A stretch of DNA of 64,000 nt, taken from NCBI GenBank assembly GCA_963695975.1, contig CAVOIB010000009.1, forward strand, positions 1-64,000. The letters run 5' to 3'. A program made the position numbers and the translations under genes. The DNA is from JBBQVZ01 sp963695975 (GTDB taxonomy: Bacteria > Actinomycetota > UBA4738 > HRBIN12). Position 1 is the stretch's first letter. Each line of letters opens with the position of its first letter. Below are positions 1-9,924 of the stretch, one piece after another. The notes under the pieces were generated by a model, which saw only the letters and a program-made list of their open reading frames with translations, did not search any database and was not told where the DNA came from.

Positions 1-756
1 GTGGGCCCGGGTGCTCACGACCGCTCCGCCGGCGGCGGGATCGCCTTCCGGGGAGGCCGACGCGACGATGCCGATCATCAGTCGCAAGTAGTTGTACGCG
101 GAGCCGCTGCAGATGACGGGAGCTCGGCTGTCCGCCGGCGCGCGTGCGTATCGCGACGTGCACCTCGACGACTCGGTAGCCGGCCCGGCACACCATGAGC
201 AGCACCTCGACGGTGTCGGCGAGGTATTCGACGGGGTAGTCGCGAGCGAGCATGGCGACGACGGGTCCGTCGAAGGCACGAAAGCCGGACGTCGTGTCGG
301 TGAACGACTGGCCGGTCTGCCAACGCACGACCCGGTGGAGGGACTTCACGCGCGCTCCCGCACCTTGCTCACCTCGAACGACGAAGCGCCTTCCATGCCG
401 GCGAACCGTGACCCGATGACCATGTCGGCGCCCACGTCGAGCCGTCGAGCAGCGTTCCGATCGTCGCGGGGTCGTGCTGGCCGTCGGCGTCGACCACGAC
501 GACCCGTTGGTATCCCTGGTCCACCGCATAGCGCAGCCCTGTGCGCACTGCGGCGCCTACGCCGAGGTTGAACGGCAGCCGAGCGACCTTCACGTCAGCG
601 AGAGCGGCCACCCTGGCCGTGGAGTCTCGCGAACCGTCGTCCACGACCAGCACGTCGAGGTCGGGCACGACGTCACGGGAGTTACTCCAGGGTTCCCGGC
701 AGCGCCTGCTCTTCCTGGAACGCGGGCACGACGACGAGCGTGCGCGGGCCGCTCAT
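1..756 (-). pseudogene. Family 2 glycosyltransferase, frameshifted and running off the window
   Basis: The pieces read as a GT-A glycosyltransferase of the polyprenol-phosphate mannosyltransferase type. The N-terminus MSGPRTLVVVPAFQEEQALP starts at 756 and overlaps the upstream methyltransferase stop by ATGA. After a frame change near 680 come VVDDGSRDSTA (nucleotide binding) and VVVDADGQHDP (the DxD-like metal site). A further change near 430 moves the C-terminal part to another frame. The 3' end lies before base 1. Homology appears continuous across the breaks, so base-level errors are as likely as true decay. Such enzymes build sugar-lipid donors for cell-surface glycans, which fits the neighbours. 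Confidence 0.7.
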
Positions 757-1356
757 CCGATCTGCTCTTCGACATACAGCCAGTCGCCGCCCCACGAGCT
801 CACACCGATAGGGCCGGTCGGTGCCTGTCCATGCGAGCACCGAGAACTTGTACGGGAAGAAGTGGATATGCGGGTTGAACGTGACCCGGTATGGCCGTTG
901 CCGAGGCACCACGACGACGAGTCGCTTCGCCGCGACTCTGCGCAGCTCGGCGACCGCGACCCCGAGGTGCTGCACGTGCTCGAGCGTGTGCGTGGAGACG
1001 ACGGTGTCGAATGCATCGTCTCGGAAGGGCAGGCGTTCGATGTTCGCCTCACAGAGGATCGGGCCCTGATGGCGGATGGCGCGGTCACCGGTTGCGAGTG
1101 CGACGTCGACACCGACGACGCGGTGCTCACGAGCCAGGATGCTCGCCAGGTATCCCTTGCCACAGCGCGGACGTCGAGCACGGTCGAGCCCACGACCGAA
1201 GCGACGACGCCCTCGAGCGACTCGGTCGTGAGATCGGTGTCGCCCTGCTCGAATCGGGTCTGGAGGCTGCGGTAGAGCGCGCCGTACTCCTCAGGCGAGA
1301 GCGTGCAAACGCGCGCCCTTCAGCTCGTCGATCGGGATCGGCAGCTCGCCGTACAT
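753..1356 (-). pseudogene. Class I SAM methyltransferase, frameshifted
   Basis: A type-11-like methyltransferase is split over several frames. A likely start MYGELPIPIDELKGARLHAL lies at 1356. The glycine-rich SAM-binding stretch is near 1150-1190 (VLDV followed by RCGKGYLASI in the next frame). The post-motif segment TVVSTHTLEHVQHLGV is near 970-1020, and the C-terminus ends GGDWLYVEEQIG before the stop at 753. At least three single-base frame changes are needed to join these. It lies between an acyltransferase and a glycosyltransferase on the same strand, so the substrate is probably a surface sugar or lipid. That role is inferred from context only. Confidence 0.55.
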
Positions 1357-1477
1357 CGATCGGGCAGCTCGCCGCAAACAACCACGAGTCGCGGAGCGGG
1401 GCGCACCCAGCGATCGAGAGCGTCGTTCCACCGCATCGACGCGCGCCCGACTCATCTTCATCGTCGCAGCCTCATCC

Positions 1478-2685
1478 TCACGGGTCATGCCTTCCCGATG
1501 AGCGGCGAGCACCCGCTTGCGTTGCCCCATGATCGGCCGCTCGAGGAATCTCGAGGCTGATCGCGGCCGTCGCGCTGCTGAGCACCATGGTCATGAGGAA
1601 GAGCTGCGGGAACGGCGCTTCCCATTGCCCCATCCGAACCAGTCGGAGATGTGGGTGATGAAGAACTGGTGCCACAGGTAGATGCCGTACGAGATCGATC
1701 CCATGTACGCCATGAACGGATGCGACAGGAAGCGCCGGAGGAGGCCCTTGCGTTGGTCCCCGAACACCGCGGGCAGCATGAGGAAGAGCGCGCGAGTCCG
1801 TAGATCGTCTGGCGGAGCATCTCTCGGCCGTCGCTCGCCCTGAAGAGCCCGAGCAGCAGGCCGAGCTGGGTCGAGACGAACCAGAACAGGCCGATCGCGA
1901 TCCAGCCAGCAGACCGGCGGGGTGACGTCCGATGGCGTCAGTCGCCGAGCGCACGACCGAGCGGTGATCGGCCCATGCTGAGATCACGGCGAGCGCCATG
2001 CCGACGCAGAACAGCTCGATCAGTGACGGAAGCCAGTAGGCGGTGAGCGGCTTCCAGCTCGGGTCGAGCCAGGGTGACCAACCCGCGCCAGCACGTACGA
2101 CAGCACGACCAGCCCGCCGAGCCACGCGAGCAGCCGCATCGCCTGCGTGTTGATGGTGCTCGTGCCCGCGAGCTTGCGCATCCACCTCGCCCAGAACGGC
2201 AAGAACACGTAGAAGCTCGCCTGGGTCGCGAGGCTCCACGACTGCGTGATGGCCCCGATCACGAACCGCATGAAGTAGATCTGGGTGAGGCTCATGTACA
2301 CGAGCAAGCCGAAGAGGCTGTGCACGACGATGCCGCCGAGGATCACTTGGAGGAAGAGCGCCGCCCAGTACGCGGGGAAGATGCGGAGCACCCGGCGGGT
2401 CCAGAAGTCGGCCCGCCCGATCGGCTGCGTGCCGGAGAACTGCGCCGAGACATACGGGCGGAAGAGCAGGAAGCCAGACAGCCCGAAGAAGATCGGCACG
2501 CCGATGTCCATGCGGCCCACGTACGCGCCCCAGCCGTAGCGGAACGTGTCTCCCGACGCGAATCCCGAGTGGTGCATGACGATGAGCGTCGCCGCGATCG
2601 CCCTCAGGCCGTCGAAGCACGCGAAGTGACGGTTGACCGACCCTGCATGGCCGGAACCGAGATCGGCGGCCGTGGTGGTGGTCAT
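1478..2685 (-). pseudogene. Acyltransferase family 3 membrane protein, frameshifted
   Basis: The first ~200 residues (2685 down to about 2080) form an intact acyltransferase-3 N-terminus: CFDGLRAIAATLIVMHHSGF with the usual His after the first membrane helix, FFGLSGFLLFRPY, and the Arg-rich TRRVLRIFPAYW. The frame then changes near 2080. Later segments (WLPSLIELFCVGMALAVISA; MAYMGSISYGIYLWHQFFI near 1640-1720; a last helix near 1560-1600) sit in different frames. These enzymes O-acylate surface polysaccharides or lipids. The start ATG at 2685 lies 4 bases after the stop of the FAD enzyme, so the two are co-transcribed. The 3' end is uncertain and may extend toward 1360. Confidence 0.65.
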
Positions 2686-2689
2686 CTGC

Positions 2690-4190
2690 TCATCCGGTGA
2701 TGGGCACGCTTCGCCCGGTGCCCTTCGAGTGAGAGGAGGAGCCCTCCTCGTGGTACTCCTGCTCGGTGTTCACCGCCCAGATGTCGCTGGTGCGGCACCG
2801 TCAAGGATGTTGTCGACGGCCGTCATCGCCGTGAGCATCGAGTGGTCCTGGTTGTTGTACTTGTGCATGCCGTTGCGGCCGACCGGATAGACGTTGGGTG
2901 CGTGCTCCTCCAGCCACCCTCGCATCACCAGCACGTTCGCCTCGTAGGTGGAGTCGTACACGGGGTACGCCTTCGGTGTGCGCACGACGTAGCCGGCCTC
3001 GACCGCGTCAGGGTCGACGAGCCCGATGTGCGCCAGCTGGACGCGGCGAGCGTGACGAGATCGTCGTCGGCCATCTCCCAGAGCTCTGGTCACCGACGTT
3101 GACGAAGTACTCCATGCCGAGGCACGTGTGGCCCGGCTTCACCATGTACGGCGACCAGTTCCGAAAGTTCTGGATGCGGCCGACGATCACGTCGGGCGAG
3201 TGCACATAGATCCAGTTGTCGGGAAATGAGAAGGCGTCAGGGACGACGAGCGCCACCGTGATGAAGTCGCGGTACTTCACCGCGTGCGGCCGCGGCGACC
3301 ACCTCCGCGGGCGGAGGCGGATCCATCGCCCGGAGGAGCGCGCTCATCGGCATCGACGAGATCACGGCAGTCGCCACATAGGTCGTCGGCACACCGTCGG
3401 TCTCCGCGGTCACGGTCACGGCCCGGCCATCGTGATGGTCGACCTGGGTGACCGAGGTCTCCATCAGCACCTTCGTGCCCGCCGCCTCGACCTTCTCGGC
3501 GCACACCTCCCACATCATCCCGGGGCCGTACTTCGGGTAGTTGAACTCCTCGATGAGCGAGGTGATGTCCTTCTGGTTCCGCTTCGGGAGGATCGCGTTG
3601 ACGACCGCCTTGCCGAACGAGAGGTTTAGGCTGAGCGGCCCAATCCGCCGGCAGCTTGTCGGCCGGGATGCCCCACACCTTCTCCGTGTAGCTCTTGAAG
3701 AACATGCGGTACAGGCGCCAGCCGAAGCGGGCCGCGGTCCAGCCCTCGAAGGTCGTCTGGTCCGTCGGCTTCTTGATGCGGACCCCGATGTACGAGCACC
3801 CGCAGAGGAACGACTCCCAGACCCCGACGACCTTGAGCACGTTCATCGCGCGGCAGCGGGTAGTCGAAGAACTTGTTCTTGTAATAGATGCGGCTCATGC
3901 GGGGGCGAAGCAGGAAGTCCTCGTCCGGGAGGATCTCGTGCCACACCGTCTCGACCTCGGCACCTGGGTGAAGAAGCGGTGCCCCCGATGTCGAAGCGCC
4001 AGCCATCCCGCTCGACCGTGCGACTGATGCCGCCGACCACCGAGTCGGCCTCGAGCACCGTGGCGACCTGCCCGCGCTTGGTGAACTCCCATGCCGCAGT
4101 GAGCCCGGCGGGCCCGGCGCCGATGATGACAACCTGCTCGACCTGCTCTGTCTCAGTGTCGGTGTCGGTGCCAGTGTCAGTGTCGGCCAT
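2690..4190 (-). pseudogene. FAD-dependent amine-oxidase-like enzyme, frameshifted at least five times
   Basis: The N-terminus after a Thr-Asp-rich start (MADTDTGTDTDTETEQ) carries the dinucleotide-binding motif VVIIGAGPAGLTAAWEF. Then GGHRFF, RMSRIYYKNKFFDYPL, GWRLYRMFFKSYTEKVWG, TAVISSMPMSALLRAM and WIYVHSPDVIVGRIQNF follow in the correct order but in different frames, ending VPITG. This matches a full-length (~500 residue) protein of the protoporphyrinogen-oxidase / UDP-galactopyranose-mutase-like group often found next to glycosyltransferases. Because nothing of the fold seems missing, isolated indels explain it better than progressive loss. It is divergent from the glycosyltransferase at 4291. 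Confidence 0.7.
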
Positions 4191-4290
4191 CGCGGTCGGC
4201 GCGCTCCTGCAGTCGGGGGTGGTGCTCGAGAGGTGGGTGGGCGCGGCAATGATTGGGCCGCAGTAGGTGCGAAGGCTACCGTTTCGCGCC

Positions 4291-5392
4291 GTGGCGGTCA
4301 CGAACACCCAGGCCACGGCGCCTCCCGCCGAGCCTGAGGTGACCCCCACGAAGCGCCCTTCTGACGGCTGGTCAGGGCGGGCTGGGTCGCAGTCGGGGTC
4401 GCCGTCGCCGTGGGGGTGGCTGCGGTTCTGGACGCGGTCGCACCTCTGGCTCGACGAGGCCCTGTCGGTCAACATCGCCCGACTTCCGGATCGGGGAGAT
4501 CCCCGAGGCGCTCCGCCACGACGGGCATCCGCCGCTCTACTACGCGCTCTCCACGGATGGATGTCGGTCTTCGGAGAGAGCGACCGGGCGGTGCGCGCAC
4601 TCTTGGGAGTGTTCGCCGTCGCCGCGTTGCCGCTGATGTGGCTTGCAGGCAAGCGGCTCGGTGGGCGAACGGCGTGGGGATCGCGGTCGGTGCTGCTCGC
4701 ACTCAACCCGTGGACGCTGCGCTACGCGACCGAACCGCGGATGTACTCGCTCGTCGTCGCGCTGGTCCTCGCTGGCTACTTGCTGGTGACCAAGGCGCTC
4801 GAAGACGACGGTGTCTGGTGGCTGGTCGGGATCGTCGCGGTCACAGCCACACTCCTGCTGACGCATTACTGGGCGCTGTATTCGTCGCGGCGACGGTGGT
4901 GCTTCTGGCGCTGCGGATGCGTCGCGCGACACGCGGCGGGCGGCCTCCGGGTAGTGGTCGCGGATCCGCGGTCGGGAGCCTCGCGTTCGTCCCGTGGCTT
5001 CCCTCGTTCGCTTACCAGGCGGCTCACACCGGCACTCCGTGGGCGAAGCCCATGCGGCCCTCGACGATCCTGACCGTCACTGCGAACGACCTCGGCGGCA
5101 TCGGTTCAGAAGGCCAGATCGTCGGCTTCGTCCTCACGTTGCTCCTGCTGCTCGTGCGTTGTTCGGCGCGGCCCGCGATCGGCGGCACATCGACCTCGAC
5201 CTCCACACCGTCCCTCAAGTGCGGATGGAGGTCGCGGTCACCGGCCTCACCCTCGCCTTCGGGCTTGCCGCGATCTTCGTCACGGCGGGCACGATCGCCG
5301 GCGACAACACGATCCTCGTCCTCGGCCGGGAGGGCGTCACCGCGGCGACGCTCGAGCGGTCCCTCACGCAGATCATGGAGGCACAACGATGA
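4291..5392 (+). pseudogene. Membrane glycosyltransferase (PMT/ArnT-like), frameshifted
   Basis: A GTG at 4291 opens VAVTNTQATAPP, followed by a frame-split multi-pass protein. HLWLDEALSVNIARLP carries the acidic residue typical of the first loop of GT-C enzymes, then comes LRHDGHPPLYYALLHGW (another hallmark). Helices follow in RALLGVFAVAALPLMWLAG, YSLVVALVLAGYLL and VAVTGLTLAFGLAAIFVTAG. The last reading frame ends at 5392 and overlaps the argG start (ATGA). It likely transfers a sugar from a lipid carrier. The frame breaks (near 4490, 4550, 4890 and 5170) stop abruptly at argG. Confidence 0.6.
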
Positions 5393-6576
5393 AACGAGCG
5401 GTGCTCGCGTACAGCGGCGGACTCGACACGTCCGTCACGATCAGGTGGTTGGCGGAGCAGGGCTACGATGTGCACGCTGTCGCCGTCGATGTCGGGCAGC
5501 AGGAGGACTTCGCGGCGGTGGTCGAGCGCGGACGGCTGGCCGGCGCCGCCGACGTGCGCGTCGTCGATGCGATCGACCGGTTCGCTCAGGAGTACCTGAC
5601 GCACGCGATCAAGGCGAACGGTCTCTACGAGGGCAAGTACCCGATGGTGTCGGGCCTCGCGCGACCGCTGATCGTGGAGGAGGTGGTGAAGGTCGCGCGC
5701 GAGGTGCGCGCCGGCGTCGTTGCGCATGGATGCACCGGTAAGGGCAACGACCAGGTGCGGTTCGAGCTGTCGTTCGGCGTGCTCGCCCCGGATCTGGATG
5801 TGCTGGCGCCGATACGCGACGCGAACATCCCTCGCGAGAAGGCGCTGATCCTGGCCGAGGAGTGGGGGATCCCCGTCGCATCGATCGTCAGCTCCTACTC
5901 CATCGACGAGAACCTCTGGGGCCGCACCGCCGAATGTGGTCCTCTCGAAGACCCATGGGTGGCACCGCCGGAGGACGCCTTCGCCCGGACCGCAGCGCCC
6001 ACCGAACGTCCCGTTGGCCCAGCTGAGATCGTGATCGCCTTCGAGCGCGGCCTGCCCGCGGCGCTCGACGGCGACGCGACCGATCTGCCCGCGCTGATCC
6101 GGACGCTCGACGCGCTCGGTGGGTCCTACGGGTTCGGTCGCGTCGACATGATCGAGAACCGGCGCGTGGGCATCAAGTCGCGCGAGCTCTATGAGGTCCC
6201 GGGCGCACTCGCGATCATCACCGCGCACCGTGCGCTCGAGGATCTGACGCTCGAGCGCGAGGTCGCGCACGAGAAGCCGCGGATCGAACAGCGGTGGACC
6301 GACCTGGTGTACGACGGGCAGTGGTTCTCGCCGCTCCGTCTGGCGCTCGATGCGTTCGTCGACGCCACGCAGACGCAGGTAACCGGCGACGTCCGGCTCC
6401 GGTTCGAGTCGGGGGCGTGCACCGTAGTGGGGCGGCGTTCGGCCAACTCCCTCTACGACCTCTCGCTCGCGACGTACGGGAGCGGTGACGCGTTCGATCA
6501 GTCAGACGCGAAGGGCTTCGTCCGCCTCTACGGGCTGCCGCTCAAGGTTTGGTCCGCGAAGCAGGGCGGCGTGTGA
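5389..6576 (+). CDS. argG: Argininosuccinate synthase
   Basis: The protein joins citrulline and aspartate with ATP to give argininosuccinate, the penultimate step of arginine synthesis, in the cytoplasm. At 395 residues it is the normal length. The N-terminal ATP pyrophosphatase loop AYSGGLDTSV (about residues 7-16) is intact, followed by VAVDVGQQEDF, GCTGKGNDQVRFE and the C-terminal SxYDLSLATYGSGDAFDQ. The ATG has GGAGG eight bases upstream. It overlaps the preceding glycosyltransferase by four bases and argH by four bases (GTGA), so argG-argH is one transcript. argC, J, B, D, F and R are not in the window. Confidence 0.97.
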   Translation: MKRAVLAYSGGLDTSVTIRWLAEQGYDVHAVAVDVGQQEDFAAVVERGRLAGAADVRVVDAIDRFAQEYLTHAIKANGLYEGKYPMVSGLARPLIVEEVVKVAREVRAGVVAHGCTGKGNDQVRFELSFGVLAPDLDVLAPIRDANIPREKALILAEEWGIPVASIVSSYSIDENLWGRTAECGPLEDPWVAPPEDAFARTAAPTERPVGPAEIVIAFERGLPAALDGDATDLPALIRTLDALGGSYGFGRVDMIENRRVGIKSRELYEVPGALAIITAHRALEDLTLEREVAHEKPRIEQRWTDLVYDGQWFSPLRLALDAFVDATQTQVTGDVRLRFESGACTVVGRRSANSLYDLSLATYGSGDAFDQSDAKGFVRLYGLPLKVWSAKQGGV

Positions 6577-7976
6577 CCGACCCGGCCCGGACTGATGCTC
6601 CGCTCTGGGGCGGGCGGTTCTCCACGTCGCCGGCGCCCGAAGCACAGGCGCTCGGCCGGAGCATCGGGTTCGACGTCCGTCTGGCGGCCCAGGACGTGGA
6701 CGCGTCGATCGCCCACGTGCGCGCGCTGCAGGATGCGGGACTGCTCAACCAGGAGGCGGCGACGCAGCTCGAGGATGGGCTCGCCGCCGTCGGTCACGAG
6801 ATCGCTGAGGGAAGGTTCGCGTTCGACGATGCGGACGAGGATATCCACTCCGCGATCGAGCGTGGCGTGACCGAGCGCTTGGGCGACCTGGGCGCGCGGC
6901 TGCACGCCGGTCGTAGCCGGAACGACCTGGTGGTCACCGATCTGCGCCTGTGGCTGCTCGCCGCCGGGCGGCGGATCGACGGGTTGCTCGCGATGCTCGT
7001 GCGCACGCTGGTGGCACGGGCACGCGAGCATGCGGACACCGCGATGCCGGGGACGACCCACCTGCGTCCGGCACAGCCGGTCACGCTCGGCCACCACCTG
7101 CTCGCGCACGCCTGGGCGTCGCTCCGGGATCTGGAGCGGTTCGATCAGTGGGCGAACCGGACGTCGACAGGCGCTCTGGGTGCGGGAGCGCTCGCGACCT
7201 CCACGCTCCCGCTGGATCCGGACATGACGGCGGCCCGGCTGGGGTTCCGCCGTGCGTTCGCGAACTCGATCGACGCGGTCTCCGATCGCGACTTCGTGCA
7301 GGAGTTCCTCGCCGACGCGGCGATCTGCGCGACGCATCTGTCGCGGCTGGGGGCCGATCTCGCGCGTTTCACCGACCCGACGCTCGGGTGGGCTGAGCTC
7401 GATGAGGGCTACGCCACCGGGTCCAGCATGATGCCCCAGAAACGGAACCCCGACACCGCCGAGCTGGCGCGTGCGAAGGCGGCGCGGATCGCGGCGGGGT
7501 TCTCCGGTCTGACGTCGGTGCTTCAAGGTCTGCCGCTCGGCTACCACCGGGACCTCCAGGAGGACAAGGAGCCCGCGTTCAACGCCGCGGACACCCTGGA
7601 GCTGGTGGTGGCGGCGTTGATCGGGGCCGTCGAGACGGTGCGGTTCGACGTCCTCGCGATGCGCAAGGCGGCCGAGGCCGACGAGCTGTTCGCGACCGAC
7701 CTGGCCGAGGCGCTCGTGAAGGCAGGCGTGCCGTTCCGGACGGCGCATCGGCAGACGGGAGAGTTGCTGCGGCGCCTGTCCAGCGAAGGCCGATCGCTCC
7801 GGGACCTGAAGGACGACGAGTGGAAGGACCTCGGCCTGACGGACGGCGCTTCGATGCTGGATCCCGACGTCGCGATCCGCTCCCGCGCGATGTCGGGCGG
7901 GCCCTCTCCGGAGAGCGTCGTCACGCAGGCGGAGGCGATCCAACGAGCGCTCGCCGGCCGAACACACGACGTCTAG
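6573..7976 (+). CDS. argH: Argininosuccinate lyase
   Basis: It cleaves argininosuccinate to arginine and fumarate. At 467 residues it is a normal homotetrameric fumarase/aspartase-superfamily enzyme. The superfamily signature GSSMMPQKRNPD, holding the flexible catalytic serine loop, is near residue 285. GTTHLRPAQPVTLGHHLLAH carries the catalytic histidine region, and LHAGRSRNDLVVTDLRLW is the N-terminal conserved segment. The GTG at 6573 is preferred over an in-frame GTG at 6549 because it overlaps the argG stop by four bases and the protein then begins in the usual way just before LWGGRF. It is translationally coupled to argG. Confidence 0.97.
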   Translation: MTDPARTDAPLWGGRFSTSPAPEAQALGRSIGFDVRLAAQDVDASIAHVRALQDAGLLNQEAATQLEDGLAAVGHEIAEGRFAFDDADEDIHSAIERGVTERLGDLGARLHAGRSRNDLVVTDLRLWLLAAGRRIDGLLAMLVRTLVARAREHADTAMPGTTHLRPAQPVTLGHHLLAHAWASLRDLERFDQWANRTSTGALGAGALATSTLPLDPDMTAARLGFRRAFANSIDAVSDRDFVQEFLADAAICATHLSRLGADLARFTDPTLGWAELDEGYATGSSMMPQKRNPDTAELARAKAARIAAGFSGLTSVLQGLPLGYHRDLQEDKEPAFNAADTLELVVAALIGAVETVRFDVLAMRKAAEADELFATDLAEALVKAGVPFRTAHRQTGELLRRLSSEGRSLRDLKDDEWKDLGLTDGASMLDPDVAIRSRAMSGGPSPESVVTQAEAIQRALAGRTHDV

Positions 7977-7998
7977 TGTCGATCGCCCCTCGGGTTCC

Positions 7999-9114
7999 TC
8001 ACGCTCGCGAGCGGCGCAGGACCACGATGCCGAGCGCGATCATCGCCAACGCGAAGGCCACGAGCGCGAGGAGCCAGCCAGCTACCTCGTCGAGCCCCGA
8101 GCCGCCGATCATCACCGCTCGGAGTGCGGCGACGGCATACGTGACGGGGAACAAACGCGAGAGCCACTGCAGCGGAGGCCAGAGCGTCTGCACAGGCCAG
8201 AAGAGGCCGCCGAGGAACACCTGGGGGAGCAACACGAGGGGGATGAACTGGATCACCTGAAGCTCGTTCCGCGCGAAGAACGAGAGCGCGATCCCGAGGT
8301 TCACGACACCGACCACCAACAGGGTCAACACGGTGAACACGATCCAGGTCGGACCGGCGATCTCCGCGTGCAGCACGAGCGTCGCGTATCCGAGCACCAA
8401 GAGCCCTTGGATCATCGCGAATCCGAGGAAGCCCAGCAGGTACCCGACGAGGATCTCGCTCTCCGTCACGGGCGAGGCGAGCAGTCGCTCGAGCGTCCCA
8501 GACGACCGTTCCCGCAGGAACGAGACGCTCGTCAACATGAACGTGAAGAGGAACGCGAAGACCGTGATCATCGCGGGCGCCGCGTAGGAGATCGTCGAAG
8601 GCCGCTCGTTCGTCGGCAGGTCGATCCTTTCGACCGTGATGCCGGGAAGGTCGCCGGGCGGGACAGGCTGTCCCCGCGTCGCCGCGGCCGCGCTCGCGGC
8701 CGCGAAGGTGATCGGCGCCTCGACCTGGACGTCGGTGCCTCGGACGACCACCAGGACGGGACCTAGCGTCGCCGCCGGGCCGACGCCGACGCCTTCCGCG
8801 AGCACGAGTCCGGACAGCGTGCCGTCCTCGACCTGCGCTCGGCCCGTGGCCTCGTCCGGGACGGTCACCACCTCCAGGCCGGGTTGCGTCCGGAGTACCT
8901 CCTGGAACGCAACGACCGGCGCGTCTGCGCCGCCGGGATCGGGGACCACTTCGACCACTCCCACCTTGAGGGGTTCCCGGTTACCGGAGACCATGTACCC
9001 GATCAACGCCATCACGATGAGCGGGACGACGACGATCAACGCCAACGAGCGAGGGTCGCGGCGGAACCCACGGGCGATGCGGAGCGCGAGCGCACCGATC
9101 CGCGCGCCGCTCAC
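7999..9114 (-). CDS. ABC-2 type transporter permease
   Basis: A 371-residue membrane subunit of an ABC exporter. One helix lies near the N-terminus (SLALIVVVPLIVMALIGYM), then a ~140-residue extracytoplasmic region, then five helices (about residues 175-365) in the usual ABC-2/YhfN arrangement, with SFLRERSSGTLERLLASPVT as the conserved coupling segment after the first inner helix. The GTG start overlaps the ATPase stop by four bases. Substrates of such exporters cannot be read from sequence; drugs, lipids and peptides are all known. It converges on argH with a 22-base gap. Confidence 0.9.
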   Translation of the reverse strand: MSGARIGALALRIARGFRRDPRSLALIVVVPLIVMALIGYMVSGNREPLKVGVVEVVPDPGGADAPVVAFQEVLRTQPGLEVVTVPDEATGRAQVEDGTLSGLVLAEGVGVGPAATLGPVLVVVRGTDVQVEAPITFAAASAAAATRGQPVPPGDLPGITVERIDLPTNERPSTISYAAPAMITVFAFLFTFMLTSVSFLRERSSGTLERLLASPVTESEILVGYLLGFLGFAMIQGLLVLGYATLVLHAEIAGPTWIVFTVLTLLVVGVVNLGIALSFFARNELQVIQFIPLVLLPQVFLGGLFWPVQTLWPPLQWLSRLFPVTYAVAALRAVMIGGSGLDEVAGWLLALVAFALAMIALGIVVLRRSRA

Positions 9115-9845
9115 GGAGCCTTGCCTTCTCCGGCGTCACGGAACACGAGGAACGCGTCCTCCAAGGCGTCGGCGCCCGACCGGCGCCGCAGCTCATCGGG
9201 GGAATCCACGGCGGTCACGCGGCCGTCCGACACGAACGCGACACGGTCGCACCGATCCGCCTCCTCCAACACGTGTGTGGTGACCACGATCGTGGCGCCC
9301 TCGTCGCGCAGGCCGGCGAAGTACGACCAGAGCGTTCGGCGCAACACCGGGTCGATCCCGACCGTCGGCTCGTCGAGCAGGATGATCGACGGTTCGTGGA
9401 TGAGCGCGCACGCGAGGTTCGTGAGCTGTCGCTGGCCCCCGGACAGCTCGCGGATCGGCTGGTCGATCTTGTCGGACAGCGTGAGGAGTGCGAGCAGCTC
9501 GACCGTGCGTCTGCGGATGTCGCCCAGTTGGATCCCGTAGATCCGGCCGAAGAACTCGAGGTTCTCGCGGACGGAGAGGTCGTCGTAGAGGGCCGGCGCC
9601 TGCGTCATGTAGCCGATGTGCGAGGCGATCTGACGCCCGGGCGGTCGGTCCAGGACGGAGACGCTCCCCTCGGTCGGCGCGAGCAAGCCGGCGACGACGC
9701 GGATGAAGGTCGACTTCCCGGCCCCGTTCGGACCGATCAACCCCAGTGTCTCGCCGCGGCGGACCTCGAGATCGAAGCCGTCCAACGCGCGGAGGCGGCC
9801 GAAGGTGCGCACCACTCCGCTGGAGACGATCGCCGAGCCGGTCAT
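9111..9845 (-). CDS. ABC transporter ATP-binding protein
   Basis: The 244-residue nucleotide-binding subunit of the exporter at 7999. It shows Walker A GPNGAGKST, Q-loop IGYMTQAPALYDDLSV, signature LSGGQRQLTNLACAL, Walker B IILLDEPTVGIDP and the H-loop VTTHVLEEADRC, with the C-terminal extension usual for DrrA/CcmA-type exporters. The ATG at 9845 is preferred over an in-frame ATG at 9875 because GGGAAG lies nine bases before it. It is the middle gene of a kinase-ATPase-permease set on the minus strand, so expression may respond to the kinase input. Confidence 0.93.
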   Translation of the reverse strand: MTGSAIVSSGVVRTFGRLRALDGFDLEVRRGETLGLIGPNGAGKSTFIRVVAGLLAPTEGSVSVLDRPPGRQIASHIGYMTQAPALYDDLSVRENLEFFGRIYGIQLGDIRRRTVELLALLTLSDKIDQPIRELSGGQRQLTNLACALIHEPSIILLDEPTVGIDPVLRRTLWSYFAGLRDEGATIVVTTHVLEEADRCDRVAFVSDGRVTAVDSPDELRRRSGADALEDAFLVFRDAGEGKAP

Positions 9846-9924
9846 GGGCGGTATCTTCCCGCGGACGCTTCGCATCGCTCAGGGTCGCGAGACCCTCGCG
9901 CCGTGGGGCGGATGGCGCGAGCGG

